From NCBI GenBank assembly GCA_002270565.1, contig NQMI01000146.1, forward strand, positions 1 through 64,000: a stretch of DNA of 64,000 nucleotides. The letters are read 5' to 3'. Source of the stretch: Stenocarpella maydis (taxonomy: Eukaryota > Ascomycota > Sordariomycetes > Diaporthales > Diaporthaceae). Positions 21,194 through 32,272 of this stretch are shown in pieces (position 1 is the first letter of the stretch; the number at the start of each line of letters is the position of its first letter). The position numbers and the translations under genes are program-made. The notes below the pieces were generated by a model. It saw only the letters and a program-made list of their open reading frames with translations. It was not told the origin of the DNA and did not search any database.

Positions 21194-23925
21194 ATGTCGA
21201 CCGCAGCCACTCAGCAGCAGCCTCCGGCCATACCTCCCCGCCCCTCGAGAACATCTCAGGACCGCGACAGTGCCGAACTTCCCAGGATCCCACCACGTCC
21301 CGTCAAGCGCGGCCCCTCGCCCAACCCAGATCGATATGCCCCGTCTCCTCTCAACGGTGGCCTTCTCAGCCCCACCAAGAGCCAGCGTTCCAACTCAAAT
21401 GGCGACCCAATCGAGCGATCCAGAAGCGTCGAGCTGCCTTCGGTTGTTGGCGAGGAGGGCATGGAATACGCTGCTCTGGCCGACGAGGCTGCCACATCTT
21501 GCCGCTCAAGCACCTCTCCTACACAGACGCGCACCGTTGACGAGAACATGAAGATCCACGCCCCCACGGCAACCATGCCTGCCTCAAGAGCCAAGCAGCG
21601 CATCATGCAAGTCACAAGAACCGACTCAGATAACGCCGCAGCCTTTGGCATCGGAAAGCCGAGCCAGCATGAAACCCCCACGCCCTCCAGCCGCAGTCTG
21701 AAGAAGAAGGCCAGCACAGCTAGCGGTCTGTCTCACAGCGAGCTCGAGGACGAGGAGCACGGCATCCCAGAGATCGGACAGCAGATCCCCCTGCTGCCCA
21801 ACGCTGGCGACGTGCAGGCTCCGTCGCCTGCTCCTGGTGCCGACACGAACAAGGCCCACAAGAGGAAGCTCAGCTCTCGGGGACTTCCGCCTGGGAGCTA
21901 TGGCCTGCACGGCCACAATGTCGCGCCTCAGGACAAACTCGAGAAAGAGTACTATAACAAGCACCCTGAGCTTCTGAGGCTGGAGCGTCACCCATACCAG
22001 GCCGACCGCCCCACGGACTTTTCTCTGAGCAGCGAGGAGCTCAACAAGCTGGTCAGGGCCACCGAGTCCAGTGGTCACGGTCTTGGTAAGTACATGAGAG
22101 CGGCCCTTCTCCCCTGTGAGAGGATTCTAATCGGAAGCAGGCACCGATGATCATGTTGGCTTGCCTAGTGAGCAGGCTGGATGGGCAGCGCTTGACGCTA
22201 GTTCCCGCCCTCAGTCGGTAAAACCTGGCGAAAAAGAAATACATATCGAGGAGCCCAACCGCAGCAGGAGCATCCTCCTCAGCGGTGATCCCGTCCCCCC
22301 TCCATTGCCGGAGGCAGAGCCTGAATACACGGCCCCAATCTTGGCCGAGGACGAGGTGAGGAAGAACACCCCACAGCGGGACCAGGTAGCATGTATCGAG
22401 CCTTCGAGGGAGCGCCGAACAAGCGATTATGACGCAGACCCACCACGTAGTCGCCCCACTAGCCGTCCCGCCAGCCTGTACAAGGTGGACTCATCCGACA
22501 TGAGGTCCACGCCTCTCGAGGACGTGGAAGAGTATGAGCCGCTCTTCCCTGAGGATGACGATGGCACCCACAAGAACCTCACTGCTGCCCAGATCGAGAA
22601 GATAAAGCAGCGATTCCCCAGCAAGGACATTTGGGAGGACGCCCCTAACAGCGTGCACCATACCGCCACCGTCTCTACCCCCGACCTGACGGAGCAGGTC
22701 CCGAAGAGCGTCCCGCCTCGCGAACAAACAGAAACGCCGGCACAGGAGTGGGCCCGCAAGCAGGAGGAACTGGCCGAGAAAGAGCTGACACACCCCGACG
22801 CCTTCCTGTGGCGCAACCAGAAGCCTAGCTGGGTCGGTCACCAACCTCACCTCTCTCAGGAGACTTCCCGTCCGAAGATGGCGCAAAAGTTCCCAAGCCG
22901 CGATATCTGGGAAGATACCCCAGACAGCCTGAAGCTCGAGACAACCGTGTCCGGCCCTCAGATGGAGCCAGCATCGCCGGTGGACAACAAGCCGCCTCAG
23001 ATTCCGGACCGGCCTGGACGCAAGTCCAGTGGTACCAAGGACAAGCCCGCGGTTCCTGAACGACCCAAGAGCAAGTCGCCGGAGGAGACCTACAAGCCTC
23101 AGATTCCCGACCGACCTAAGCCTCAGATCCCCGCTCGGCCTGCAAAGGCTCCTGCTGCCGCTGCCGCTGCCCCGTCGGACGTGCCAGCTTCCAAAGCGAG
23201 GCCAGCTGTGCCCGCCAGGCCAGCAGGCAATAAGATTGCTGCACTTCAGGCCGGATTCATGTCTGACCTTAACAAGAAGCTCGGACTGGGCCCGAGGGTC
23301 TTGCAGCCCAAGGAGGAGCCCAAGGACGGAGAGCCCGAGGAGCCCGAGGAGAAGAAGCCCCTGGCGGATGCCCGCAAGGGACGAGCTCGCGGTCCCCAGA
23401 GGAGGGCCCCCGCCGCGGCGGCAGCTCCAGCGGCGGCACCCTCGGAGTCTGCCTCGAAGAAGCCCAAGTTGACTTTCTCGACGACTGTCACCGTTTGGTC
23501 TCTGGATCCTGAGTCAGAGGGCTCAATTCAGGTTGGAGATGTGAGCCCGGCAGAGGGAAAGGATGAGTCCATCACACCTGCTGTTGAGGTCCCTTCAGAA
23601 AAGTCCGCGGCACCTGAGGCTGAGGTCTTGATGGACAAGCCGGCGGTTGAGGAGGCCGACTCCTCAGCAAAGTCAGAAACTGAACCCAAAGTAGAAGAGA
23701 AGGGTGGCGCGGCTATCGACAAGGAAGAGGAGGAGTCGAAGGTGACAAAGCAGGAGACTCTGGCAACAAGTAAGTGTACACTTGAAGACGTCCCCTCCGC
23801 GATGCCTTACTAACCATCGTGCTACAGACATGGCCGGGGAGAGTGTAGAGAAGGCTGTGGTCGAAGAGGACCAGGCCGGCAAGGTCGAGGCGAAACACGC
23901 AGAGGTTAACCCTGTTGAGAACTAA
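21194..23925 (+). CDS. AIM21: AIM21-like actin-patch protein (three exons)
   Basis: Exons 21194-22085, 22141-23769 and 23828-23925 give 872 aa. The introns are 55 and 58 nt with gtaag donors and cag acceptors, and both leave phase 1. Yeast Aim21 works with Tda2 at actin patches and limits barbed-end assembly. The name comes from a mitochondrial inheritance screen. Visible family marks: an N-terminal Pro-rich IPPRP segment and SPDR-like (NPDRYAPSPLN); two copies of a repeat with consensus Q-x-F-P-S-x-D-I-W-E-D-x-P (about residues 470 and 560); a run of IPDRP/VPERP/IPARP/VPARP SH3-ligand motifs; and the conserved block N-K-I-A-A-L-Q-A-G-F-M-x-D-L-N. The C-terminal 150 residues are acidic and Glu/Lys-rich. 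Most of the protein is predicted by eye to be disordered. Confidence 0.88.
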
Positions 23926-25088
23926 CATGAGTCTTCTTCAATCGCGCGGTTTCAAAGCGTTGCTTCTGATATTGTCGTTCTTTACATCAACACATCAAGC
24001 TTGCCGGGCCGATGGCTCAAGGAGCCAACATCAGGGATCCGGAGGGAGAGGTTGGATTCATTACAACAGAATACGTTAGGTAGCATTTTGGACTGTTGAT
24101 GCCGACTTACTGTCATTCCTTCACAGCATGCGTTTCGCGCGCCGTCTTCAGCAATGGCCGCCCGCACGAACCCGACATTTGCTGTCCGTGTAGTACTTTG
24201 GTCGGGGCGACTAACTGCTACGTACGCACTTGTCGATTTTACTAACAAGAGAATGACGAGGGGCCAGTTGATGTGTTCACATATTGCCTTTGTCTTGGTC
24301 CGCCAAGTTGGTCACCACACATCTACGATGTGCCGTGGTGAAAACCACATCGACAGTTGTGATTGCTGCCACTGAGAAAGGGTTTATGCCTCGTCTACGT
24401 ACAGTCAAGGCGCTGGCCCAACACCACTGTTCGATGCAGGGCGGATACTGGCCACTCCCCAACTTGCTACACTCTGTGCCCTCTTGCCCATGTGGCAGCC
24501 AGGCGCTCTTCGCACCTCGTCATCGTCACCAGAGGATCTGGAAGTAGTAGTAATATCGCAGCGAGGCGGTTGCCCGTTGTAAGTACACAGTTGCGGATTA
24601 TCATCCACCGCGCGCGCGTAGAGTATTATCGAGCAGACACGCAAATGACCATGAATAACATGGCAGAGACCTTTAACAATCATCAATGTATTCAAGAAAC
24701 CTTTTTATTCCAGGCCTATGTGAATTACCAATGCATGCTGTGATCCGTAACATCGTAGCCTTTGCCAACCTGTGCTGTCCGTTCCCTTCCAGTGCGGTTT
24801 AATTTTAGTAGTTACAATGCTCTCTCAGCAACAACCCCCCCCCCCTCTCCCTGTATATGCAAAACAAATAAAAAAACACCCTGAATGCTGTGATTCTCTG
24901 TTCAGCCTGGGTTTTTCGACCATATCCCGACCCGCCCTGTCCTGCCCGTGGACTCCCACACACAAGACTTGGAACAAAAGAAATAGACCCAACTCCGTTG
25001 TACCGTTGAAAAGGGGACAAGCGACTCCCTTAGACCACCACTACTGCTCGTACCAACAGATAGTTGGTCAGCCCCCCCGGTCGTGAAA
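23926..25088. other. Intergenic between convergent AIM21 and MCM10
   Basis: The 3' flanks of two convergent genes. AT-richer than the coding parts, with a C12 run near 24835-24846 and A-rich text after it. No gene supported. Confidence 0.5.
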
Positions 25089-28021
25089 TCATCGTACAAC
25101 AACAAGCTCGTCATCGTCATCATCATCGCCCCCGAGGACAACCTCCTGGTGGTGGTGCTGCTGCTGCCTCTGCCTCGACGCCAGTTTCGAGTTCCACCCC
25201 TTCGACACGCCTCCAGAATACTGCTCGGCGGCGCCGGCGGCGACGACCGAGCCGGGGAGGCTCTCGCGCCCGGCCTCACGGATGCCCTTGTCCGTCACGA
25301 AGCGCGTCTTCTTGCGCACAGGGGACCTGTCCTTGTCGCGGAAAGCCCCTCCCACCGCCGCGCCCGCCCCACTGCTGCTGCCGCCGCTGCTGCTGCCGCT
25401 GGCCGTGGTGCTGATGCTGTTGTGGCTCGTGTGCAGGGAAAGCCTCTCGCCAGCCCTCATGCGTGACAGCTTGTCCCGCAGCGAGGTGCCCCAGCCTAAC
25501 CCGCCGACCGGCCTCCCCGTCGAAGCTGTCGCCGCCGACAGCCTGCCGGTGGCGGCCGAGGCCCCCGCGGTGTAGGACGACCCCGCGGCGGCGGAGCGAG
25601 GCTTGGAGTCGAAGGAGGAGTTGTTGGACGACAGCGTGCTGTCCTGGCGCTTGCGCTTGATGGGGCTGAGGGAGATCTTGGGGGCCGAGCTGCCCCGCGG
25701 GGCGAGCAGGCCCAGCGAGCGGGTGTCGGTCTTACGCGGCTGCTCGTCCCCCTCCTCGTCGTGCGTGGGGAGGGAGACGCCGGGGAGCCTGACCTCGGGC
25801 TTGAACGTCGAGGTCGACGGCACGGTCCGCGGGCCGCCAACCCTCGTGCCGTTGAGCCTCGAGGCAGCGCGGGAGTCCGCCCTCGAGGAAGAGGCCTGAG
25901 GGGCCACCGGCTGTGCCGCCCCCGAGATGCGCATGTACTCCCCGCCCATGCTGCCGCTGCCCATCTCGCCCAGCCTCTTGGCGATGTCCCGCTCCTTCTC
26001 CTGCGCCGCCAGCTTGCGCTTCAGGCCCTCTGCCCTCTCCCGCGTGTCGGAGAAGATCCCGTCGCGGTCGATCAGCGATGACGCGCTCTGGCCGCGGGCG
26101 CCTCCGTTCATGAAGTAGCGGCTCCGCGTCTCCCAGTCAAACTTGCCGTGTTCCTCTTCGACTTTTGCCCGCCTCTTGGCCTCGGCGCTCTCCAACCAGG
26201 TCCGATCCTTGGAGCGGGGGCCCTTGTAGCCACTGCCGAGGCCGCCCGTGCCGTTGACCTCCTGCCGTGCTGACCGGGTCCGGCTCAAGGCTGTGTTGGT
26301 GTGGAACTCACAGTGCTCGGTGCGCCGGGCGTTCACCCAGCTGTTGCAGAACTTGCCGTCCGCCTTGACGGATTTGCAGTAGCCCATGTCCCGCGCTGTG
26401 CCGATCTCGAGGATCGTGTCCGCGTCGGAGTTTATCGTCAAACTGAAACGACCAGTGTCCGCACGTCCTGGCGGTGGTGGCATAAGGTCTGGGTTGAGGA
26501 TGGCAACGACGGTGCCCGTGGACAATTTCCAGAAGCGCTCGAATCCGGAATTAAAGAGGAAGAGCTCAACCTCGTACTGCAGATCGACAAGGGTCAGGAC
26601 CATGTACTTTCCCCTGTCTGGTTGCTTCATCTTCCCCGTTTCGGCGCCATATTGAGGCTTGTGATGTCGAGGATCTGACTTTGTGGCTACGATTGCGAAC
26701 ACGACACTGTCGACCACGTCGTCGGGGAGGGACCATTCTGGGGCCTTGACCTGTCGCAGAAGGTCCTTGATGGAGTATGTCGTCTTTCCGGAAACGGCGC
26801 GGGCCACAACCTGATGCGGCAAGATGCGCTTGGACAAATGAAAGCCAGAATAGACGTCGAAAGAAGCAGAAGGCGATTTGGGTGTCTCGGATATTATTGA
26901 GGAGAATGAGCCAGCGGCTTGAGATGAGAATGAGCCAGAGTCCGTGTTGTCGTGTCCCAAACGTGATACTGTCCGTATGCTAGGCGCTGTATTACTGCGG
27001 TGAAGGCGTGTACTCCTTGGGTTTTCAGGTGGCGCCATCCCAGTGTTGTCGTCTCGGGCGAACAGTCGTTCACGGGGTGACGGCTCATTTGGCATATCCA
27101 CGGCGGCGTTCTTGTAATCCTCCATCTCTTGCTTGGTCACGTTGAAGGCTGAGCTCCGCGACCTGGACGCCTTTGACCTCGTCTCCTCGCGCGTCTTCTC
27201 CTCCGTCCGGGCCGCTGCCAGCCTCTCATTGAAGCTTAGTGGCCTGGGTTTGTCTTCCATTGCCCCTGGAGTCCTGGACCTGTGCAAGAAACCTGTCCCA
27301 CCATGCGACCCTCCTGGGTCATCTTGGGCCTTCCGAAGGCTTGGTGCCCTCTTGAGTGAGATGTCCTTCCCCTTCAGCCCTTTGTCTATGCCGAGTAGTA
27401 TCCGGCTTGGGGATGTTTGGTCCGTCTGCGGTTGCGCCTTTCTCACGGGGGAAGCCGGCACTTCGACGGAAGAAACTTGTGAGGGGGGTCTTGCTGCAGC
27501 ATCTGTCCTCCTGATCTCTTTTATCCTCAGGCCTGGCCGCGCCGTAGAGGCGGAGCCTGGTCTTGATGCCTTGGTACTATCCTGGTCCGAGTGCTGGCTA
27601 AAGGACGAATGTGGGTCGTTCTGGGACCTCGCCTTGTCCTTCCGCAGCTTCTTGAGCCGGAGCTGTGCCTGTATCTGCTGCAGTTTCAACTGCAGCGTCT
27701 CCTCGTCGTCCTCGTCGTCCACGTCCATCGGGTCCCCGACATCTATGGGGTCGTCCATGTCCATGCTCATCGAAGATGTTAAGCGGTTTGGCGCTGGTCG
27801 TGTAGACGGTCTTTGCGAAGGCGACGGCGATGATGAGCGCTGGGCAAGTATCTGTCTGTATCGCTCGCGACCACCTGGCGTACTTAGTAGGGCTTCGCGA
27901 GGGGACCGCGGTGGCCAGTGAGCCTCCAAGCCTGCGGCGTCTGTCCAAGAGTCAGTTGGGGCAGTCAGGAATGGGATTTCCCCCCTCTCCCATTAATTGA
28001 AAAGAGCGTACTGGATGACAT
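25089..28021 (-). CDS. MCM10: DNA replication factor MCM10 (two exons)
   Basis: The main exon 25089-27940 has no in-frame ATG near its start. A 10-nt first exon at 28012-28021 (ATGTCATCCA), spliced across a 71-nt intron (gtacgc..gacag, with an actgac branch string), restores an ATG and gives 953 aa. Mcm10 loads onto Mcm2-7/Cdc45, helps origin melting and links to DNA polymerase alpha. The N-terminal region has an acidic stretch and a Gln/Leu/Lys-rich possible coiled coil (LQLKLQQIQAQLRLKK). The OB-fold begins near 372 (SKRILPHQVVARAV). It runs into the Mcm10-type zinc finger at about 520-550, with ligands in Y-C-K-S-V, K-F-C-N-S-W-V and H-C-E-F-H. The C-terminus is long, Ser/Arg-rich and low in complexity. 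The tiny first exon is inference. Confidence 0.88.
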
Positions 28022-28868
28022 CCTGACACTTTGTTATAACATGTGAAGAATCTGCGATGCCCGGAAGTCCGCCGACCTGCACCGGACGGGAGTGTTGTTT
28101 GTTTGCGCCAAAGTGATGGCCGGGGAGGATTAAGAAGTACCACGCCTACCTATAACAGCCAAATAGTATCGCCCACGCCTAACAACGCCACGTTCCAGGA
28201 CTTCGCAGGCGCCCGAGAGCAGCACATGGGAGCCAGTGGGCGGGTCAGCGGCCGACTGAGAAAGTACGTCGTGTAATAGTATGTACTCGGTAGTATTTTG
28301 TATGCAGAGTGTGCTGACAAGATTGTATGGTATGTATGGTCCGAAGGCGTGTGAGGCTGGGCCCAGGGCCGAAACGGATGGGATGATCGACTGGGACTCT
28401 AATTTAGTCGAGTGTGGCTTGTTCCTGTGCCGCATGCAACTCCCATCTCTTGGGCCTCGCGAAACCGGATCCTCCAGGAGGGGGAGTGTGCACGGACGCG
28501 AGTAACACAGTAACCCAGATTACGGGTACGGGGAAATGGGAGGGGGGCTTCAGGGTTGCACCGAGTTGGATGGGATACGCGCAGGCGCGACTCGGACGCG
28601 GCCCCACACTGTAATAAGCAACAAGCGCGACTTCAAGCTGAGTACCCTGGCACTCTAGTGTAGACTACTATTTACTTCGGGATACGATGCATAATGCCCA
28701 TCTCGCCTATCAGCTCGATAAGATATTCCCAATTAATTCCGGGAGTAGCATCCTGCACCCTGCACCCTGCACCCTGCACCCTGCACCCCGTCTTGTTCTC
28801 AACTGCACTGGGCTCGCGAAACACCGAGTCGGTGTTCAAATTGGGACAAGAACAACAGGAAGAACAAT
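28022..28868. other. Divergent promoter MCM10 / RNase H2B
   Basis: 847 bases shared by two DNA-replication genes. Three ACGCG cores (28496-28500, 28577-28581, 28596-28600) lie within 105 bases, and a (CCTGCAC)5 repeat is at 28752-28786. I see no gene; the open frames are short and lack motifs. Confidence 0.55.
28752..28786. repeat. (CCTGCAC)5 tandem repeat
   Basis: Five perfect 7-bp units, 83-117 bases before the RNase H2B start codon, probably within its promoter or 5' leader. Confidence 0.9.
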
Positions 28869-30170
28869 ATGGTGAGAACCCGCTCAAAAGGCACCGACAA
28901 GGCGGCCAAAGGCTCGAGCAAAGATGCCCCAGCTTCAAGATACACCCTGCCAGCCGAGTCTGAAGACCCATCTATAGTTCTCATCTTGCCAGACAAGGCA
29001 ACTGCCGAAGCAAGAGTTGTCTCACTCACAAACCCTCGGTACTCAAAACCGACACGGTACCTCATATGTCCACAGACCGGCTCATACGAGTTTGTCAAGA
29101 TCTCTGAGCCCAGGACGACGCCTCGGAGCTGGCTCATCGAGGCCGGGCGCAGACCTCAACCCTCAGAGTCCGGAGGTGCCTTTCACACCCAGATCGCAAG
29201 AGGCGCAGATCTCTTCATAGCCACACCTATCGACGCGCTATTCCTCGCCCTCCCCGCCCTGGTGAAGCAGCTGTCCTCACCCAAGCGCATGTTCCTGTCG
29301 AGCGACGACCACCTGGACAGCATGGCAGAAGGCGTGGCACACCTCCGGGAGACGCTGAGGTGGGCGCCGTGGCGCGAGCTCCTCGAGTCCCGCATGGCCG
29401 CGGGCTGCGATACGGTCGAGGCCGGCGACGAGACCATGTTCCGCCTAAGCGAGGAGAAGCTGCTGGCACAGGTGCTGGCCAAGGCAGCGAGGATGAGCGA
29501 CAGCGGCCTGCCGGGGAGCATGGAGGACAGGTTTGTCACCAAGGCCCTCGAGGCCCCCGTGCTGGGCCGCAGGACTGGTGCCGCGGCGCCGCGGCTGCAG
29601 ACGCAGGAGTCAGGGTCCGAGACGAACGGCGTGGACTCGGGCGCAGAGACACAGACCGAGTCCCAGGCGTCCACTGTGACGTCCGCCACGTCGGCGTCTG
29701 AGGCCTCCACAGCTGCGACTTCTGTGGCAGACGACGCCGGTGCCGCGGGCAGCAAGGACGTGGCCTCGGCGATCCAAGCCTCGCCCGAGGTGGTGAGGCT
29801 CCAGCGCCTCCGGGTAGCATTCAACTTTATCTGTTCGAGCTATGTCCCGCCGCCATTGACAGTCGTGCTCAAGAAGATGCTTGCCGAGGGCAAGGGCAAG
29901 AACGTCGACTTCAAGCCCCTGGATGAGTACGTCGGACAGCTTACCAAGCTGCGGCAGGAAGCCACGATGGCGCGGTCGGCATCGGACTACAGCCGCAAGA
30001 GGGCGATGGACGAGGAGGATGAAGACCGCAGGGAGAAGAGGCGCAAGAAGGAGGAGGAAGAGAAGAGGAAGAAGGCCGGCGAGAGCAGGGGCGTCAGGGA
30101 CCTCAAGAAGGTCAACACAACGGGCATGAAGAAGATGAGCGATTTCTTCGCCAAGAAGCCAAAGGCTTGA
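28869..30170 (+). CDS. RNH202: Ribonuclease H2 subunit B
   Basis: 433 aa, single exon. It is the non-catalytic B subunit of the RNase H2 heterotrimer, which removes ribonucleotides misincorporated into DNA and RNA:DNA hybrids. The N-terminal triple-barrel part has the family pattern in VLILPDKA, then Y-L-I-C-P and YEF, the W-L-I after a variable loop, and TPIDALFLALPAL, where the B subunit packs with C. A helical middle follows, with a Thr/Ser/Ala-rich linker at about 235-300. The basic tail ends in M-K-K-M-S-D-F-F, a degenerate PCNA-binding box of the same M-K-x-hydrophobic-x-x-F-F form as in human RNASEH2B. It is divergent from MCM10 and convergent with DUO1. The start is the first ATG, in an A-rich context. 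Confidence 0.9.
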   Translation: MVRTRSKGTDKAAKGSSKDAPASRYTLPAESEDPSIVLILPDKATAEARVVSLTNPRYSKPTRYLICPQTGSYEFVKISEPRTTPRSWLIEAGRRPQPSESGGAFHTQIARGADLFIATPIDALFLALPALVKQLSSPKRMFLSSDDHLDSMAEGVAHLRETLRWAPWRELLESRMAAGCDTVEAGDETMFRLSEEKLLAQVLAKAARMSDSGLPGSMEDRFVTKALEAPVLGRRTGAAAPRLQTQESGSETNGVDSGAETQTESQASTVTSATSASEASTAATSVADDAGAAGSKDVASAIQASPEVVRLQRLRVAFNFICSSYVPPPLTVVLKKMLAEGKGKNVDFKPLDEYVGQLTKLRQEATMARSASDYSRKRAMDEEDEDRREKRRKKEEEEKRKKAGESRGVRDLKKVNTTGMKKMSDFFAKKPKA

Positions 30171-30345
30171 GGAATACTTGCAGCGACCGGCGAGCATACG
30201 GCCGGGTGCCCACGTGTAGGATAGGATATTTGTTTGGATGAGCATATGTCATTGGGCGTTAGAAACGCCAAAAGGGGGTATCATTCAATGCAGGTCACAA
30301 ACGGAGATAATACGGAGACGACAACAGAGCGGCTTCATCTCGCCC

Positions 30346-31122
30346 TCACCGCACTCCCCTACTGCTTCCCGCGCCTGTGCCTCTCGTGCCCCTCGTCGTC
30401 CGTGACGCCCCGAAACCCCTTCCAATCTGTGAGCCAGCCCTTGTGCTGGAACTCGCACCGCCGTAGCCACCTAACCCCGAGCCCGTACCTGCCCCTCCCC
30501 TTGAGATGCCGCCCCGGGTGCCGCCGCGCACCCCCCTCGCGCCCCTGACGCCGGAGCCCCGGCCGGCTGCAGAGCCCGTGCCGGCCATACGGGCCCTGTC
30601 CTGCTCCTCAGCCTTGCGGCGGGCCTCGTCCCGGCGGCGCTCCTCCTCGACGGCCTTGCGCTCAAGGGCCTGCTGGCGCGCCGCGGCCTCGGCCTCCATG
30701 TCCTGAAGGTCCTGGGACGAGCCCTTCCAGTTGGGGTTGAGGATGAGGCGGTGGTTGTGTTCGGTCTGTGAGAGGATGCGGGTCCAGGTGTTGAGGAGGG
30801 TGGACGCGTTGTCGACGGTCTGAGATACGTTCTGTGCGCGGGTAGTGGTCCCTTGTCAGCTACCTATGTTGCATGCGATGGATTCACAATCCTGGGCGCC
30901 TATATTGCGGTGGGATGCGGTTCGGCTTACCCCCATATTGCCCTTGGCCCGTTCAAGCGTGCCGATGACGCCTTCAATCACCTTGTTGATGTTGCGGACG
31001 CCTTCCAGCTCGCGCCGGAGCTGGGCCTCGCGGACCTCGTCGGCATCGAATTGCTCCTTCTCCTTCTGGCCACCAGGAGTGGGCGTCTTGGGCGTTTTCG
31101 GGGCGTCATCGTCTTCAGCCAT
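30346..31122 (-). CDS. DUO1: DASH complex subunit DUO1 (two exons)
   Basis: Exons 30931-31122 and 30346-30831 (read on the minus strand) give 225 aa. The 99-nt intron has gtaagc..cgcacag ends and sits in phase 0. Duo1 is part of the DASH/Dam1 ring that couples kinetochores to microtubule plus ends. The conserved coiled-coil core is continuous across the junction: L-R-R-E-L-E-G-V-R-N-I-N-K-V-I-E-G-V, then A-K-G-N-M, then Q-T-V-D-N-A-S-T-L-L-N-T-W-T-R-I-L-S-Q-T, then H-R-L-I-L-N-P-N-W. A charged helix (about 105-145) follows, and then an Arg/Gly-rich tail typical of filamentous-fungal Duo1. The 3' end is only 175 bases from the end of the convergent RNase H2B gene. Two MluI cell-cycle boxes lie about 290 bases upstream of its start. 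Confidence 0.92.
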
Positions 31123-32272
31123 GGGGGTTGGTGGGATTGCGTTGGTGTGTTGCTGTATGCAGTGCTGGCGGTATGCAGCTGACCCTGGCTCAGCCCAAGG
31201 AACGAGGGAGGTACCTGGGGCTCAACCGTGGCGTCGCCTCTGCTGTGCTGGAATTGCCTGGGTTTGAGCGATGACGTTGCAGTGCATACAAGGCCGATTG
31301 GGTTTTGAGCTGGGGTTGGCGACCGACAGCATGTGCCTGGCCTAGGCGTCATGGAGCTATGTTTGTATTGACTCTAGTGCAGGCCGTCCAACGAGCGGGG
31401 GTATCAAGACGCGTCGACGCGTTCTTGTCGCGTCAACTGGCGTGTCTCCAGGGCTGGACCAATCAAGCTTGTTTATCCGGGGAGGACTGACTGGGCTGGT
31501 GACAAGCCCAAGTTCCCCACTTTGCTGCCAAACCCCAGCCGAATCACCGCCTCGTTCTCTCTCCCTGTTTGTGCTGCACCATGTGCCAGCCATCCCTATT
31601 CTCACCATCAAACCCCCCCCCCAGCCTGTTCTTTTGACAAGCGCCGACACCTATTGCAGCAACTTCAAACACATCGCCGTCCATTCCCATCCAGCCACCT
31701 CTGAATTGCCACGACTGGTCGACCTCCGTACGACTCTGGCATTGTTATTGTTATTGCGATATCAAAATCAAATATCCATAAATGGTGAACACCATCCCTT
31801 ATTAAATCCTCTCGAGGGCTTTTCCATTCTGGCCTGATTCTCCGACCAAGACTGAAAGCTGCACGGGGTCCCCATAATAATACAAGGCTCCACTTGCAGG
31901 CACAAGTCATCAGAGCTGGGACGCCTCAAAACCCATCTGTCGCTTGTCCCCCGGGTTCTCCCTTCATCCACCTCCAAACCCTCACCCTCACACCCTCTTC
32001 TCTTCCCCTTATCAAACCTCAATTCGATTTAATCGAGTCCTAACCCTCAACCACCACCGCCTTTGTCACCTCACCTCACCTCAACCTTCCGTCCGGTCCT
32101 TGCTCCTTCACTGATCCGGAGCATTGATATATTGGGCGCTTTGGTCATTTCATATTTTACTCACTGCCGCTGCCTTGCCCTGGTTCCCACATTTCTTAGG
32201 GCCTGCCCTGCTTTCGTCCCGTCCCAAAGCTCAAGCAGCAAACGCGCCTGGACAAAGGGCACAAACGGCATC
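31123..32272. other. Divergent promoter DUO1 / unknown gene
   Basis: About 1.15 kb with no supported gene. It holds the paired ACGCGT sites at 31409-31422 with a further CGCGT at 31429-31433. The 400 bases before the plus-strand gene are strongly CT/CA-rich, which is typical of a leader. Confidence 0.55.
31409..31422. promoter_or_regulatory. Paired MluI cell-cycle boxes (MCB)
   Basis: Two perfect ACGCGT palindromes are separated by CG. A third half-match CGCGT is at 31429-31433. ACGCGT is the binding site of MBF (Mbp1/Res-type factors), which drives G1/S genes in fungi. The site is about 290 bases upstream of DUO1 and 850 upstream of the gene at 32273. Confidence 0.6.
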
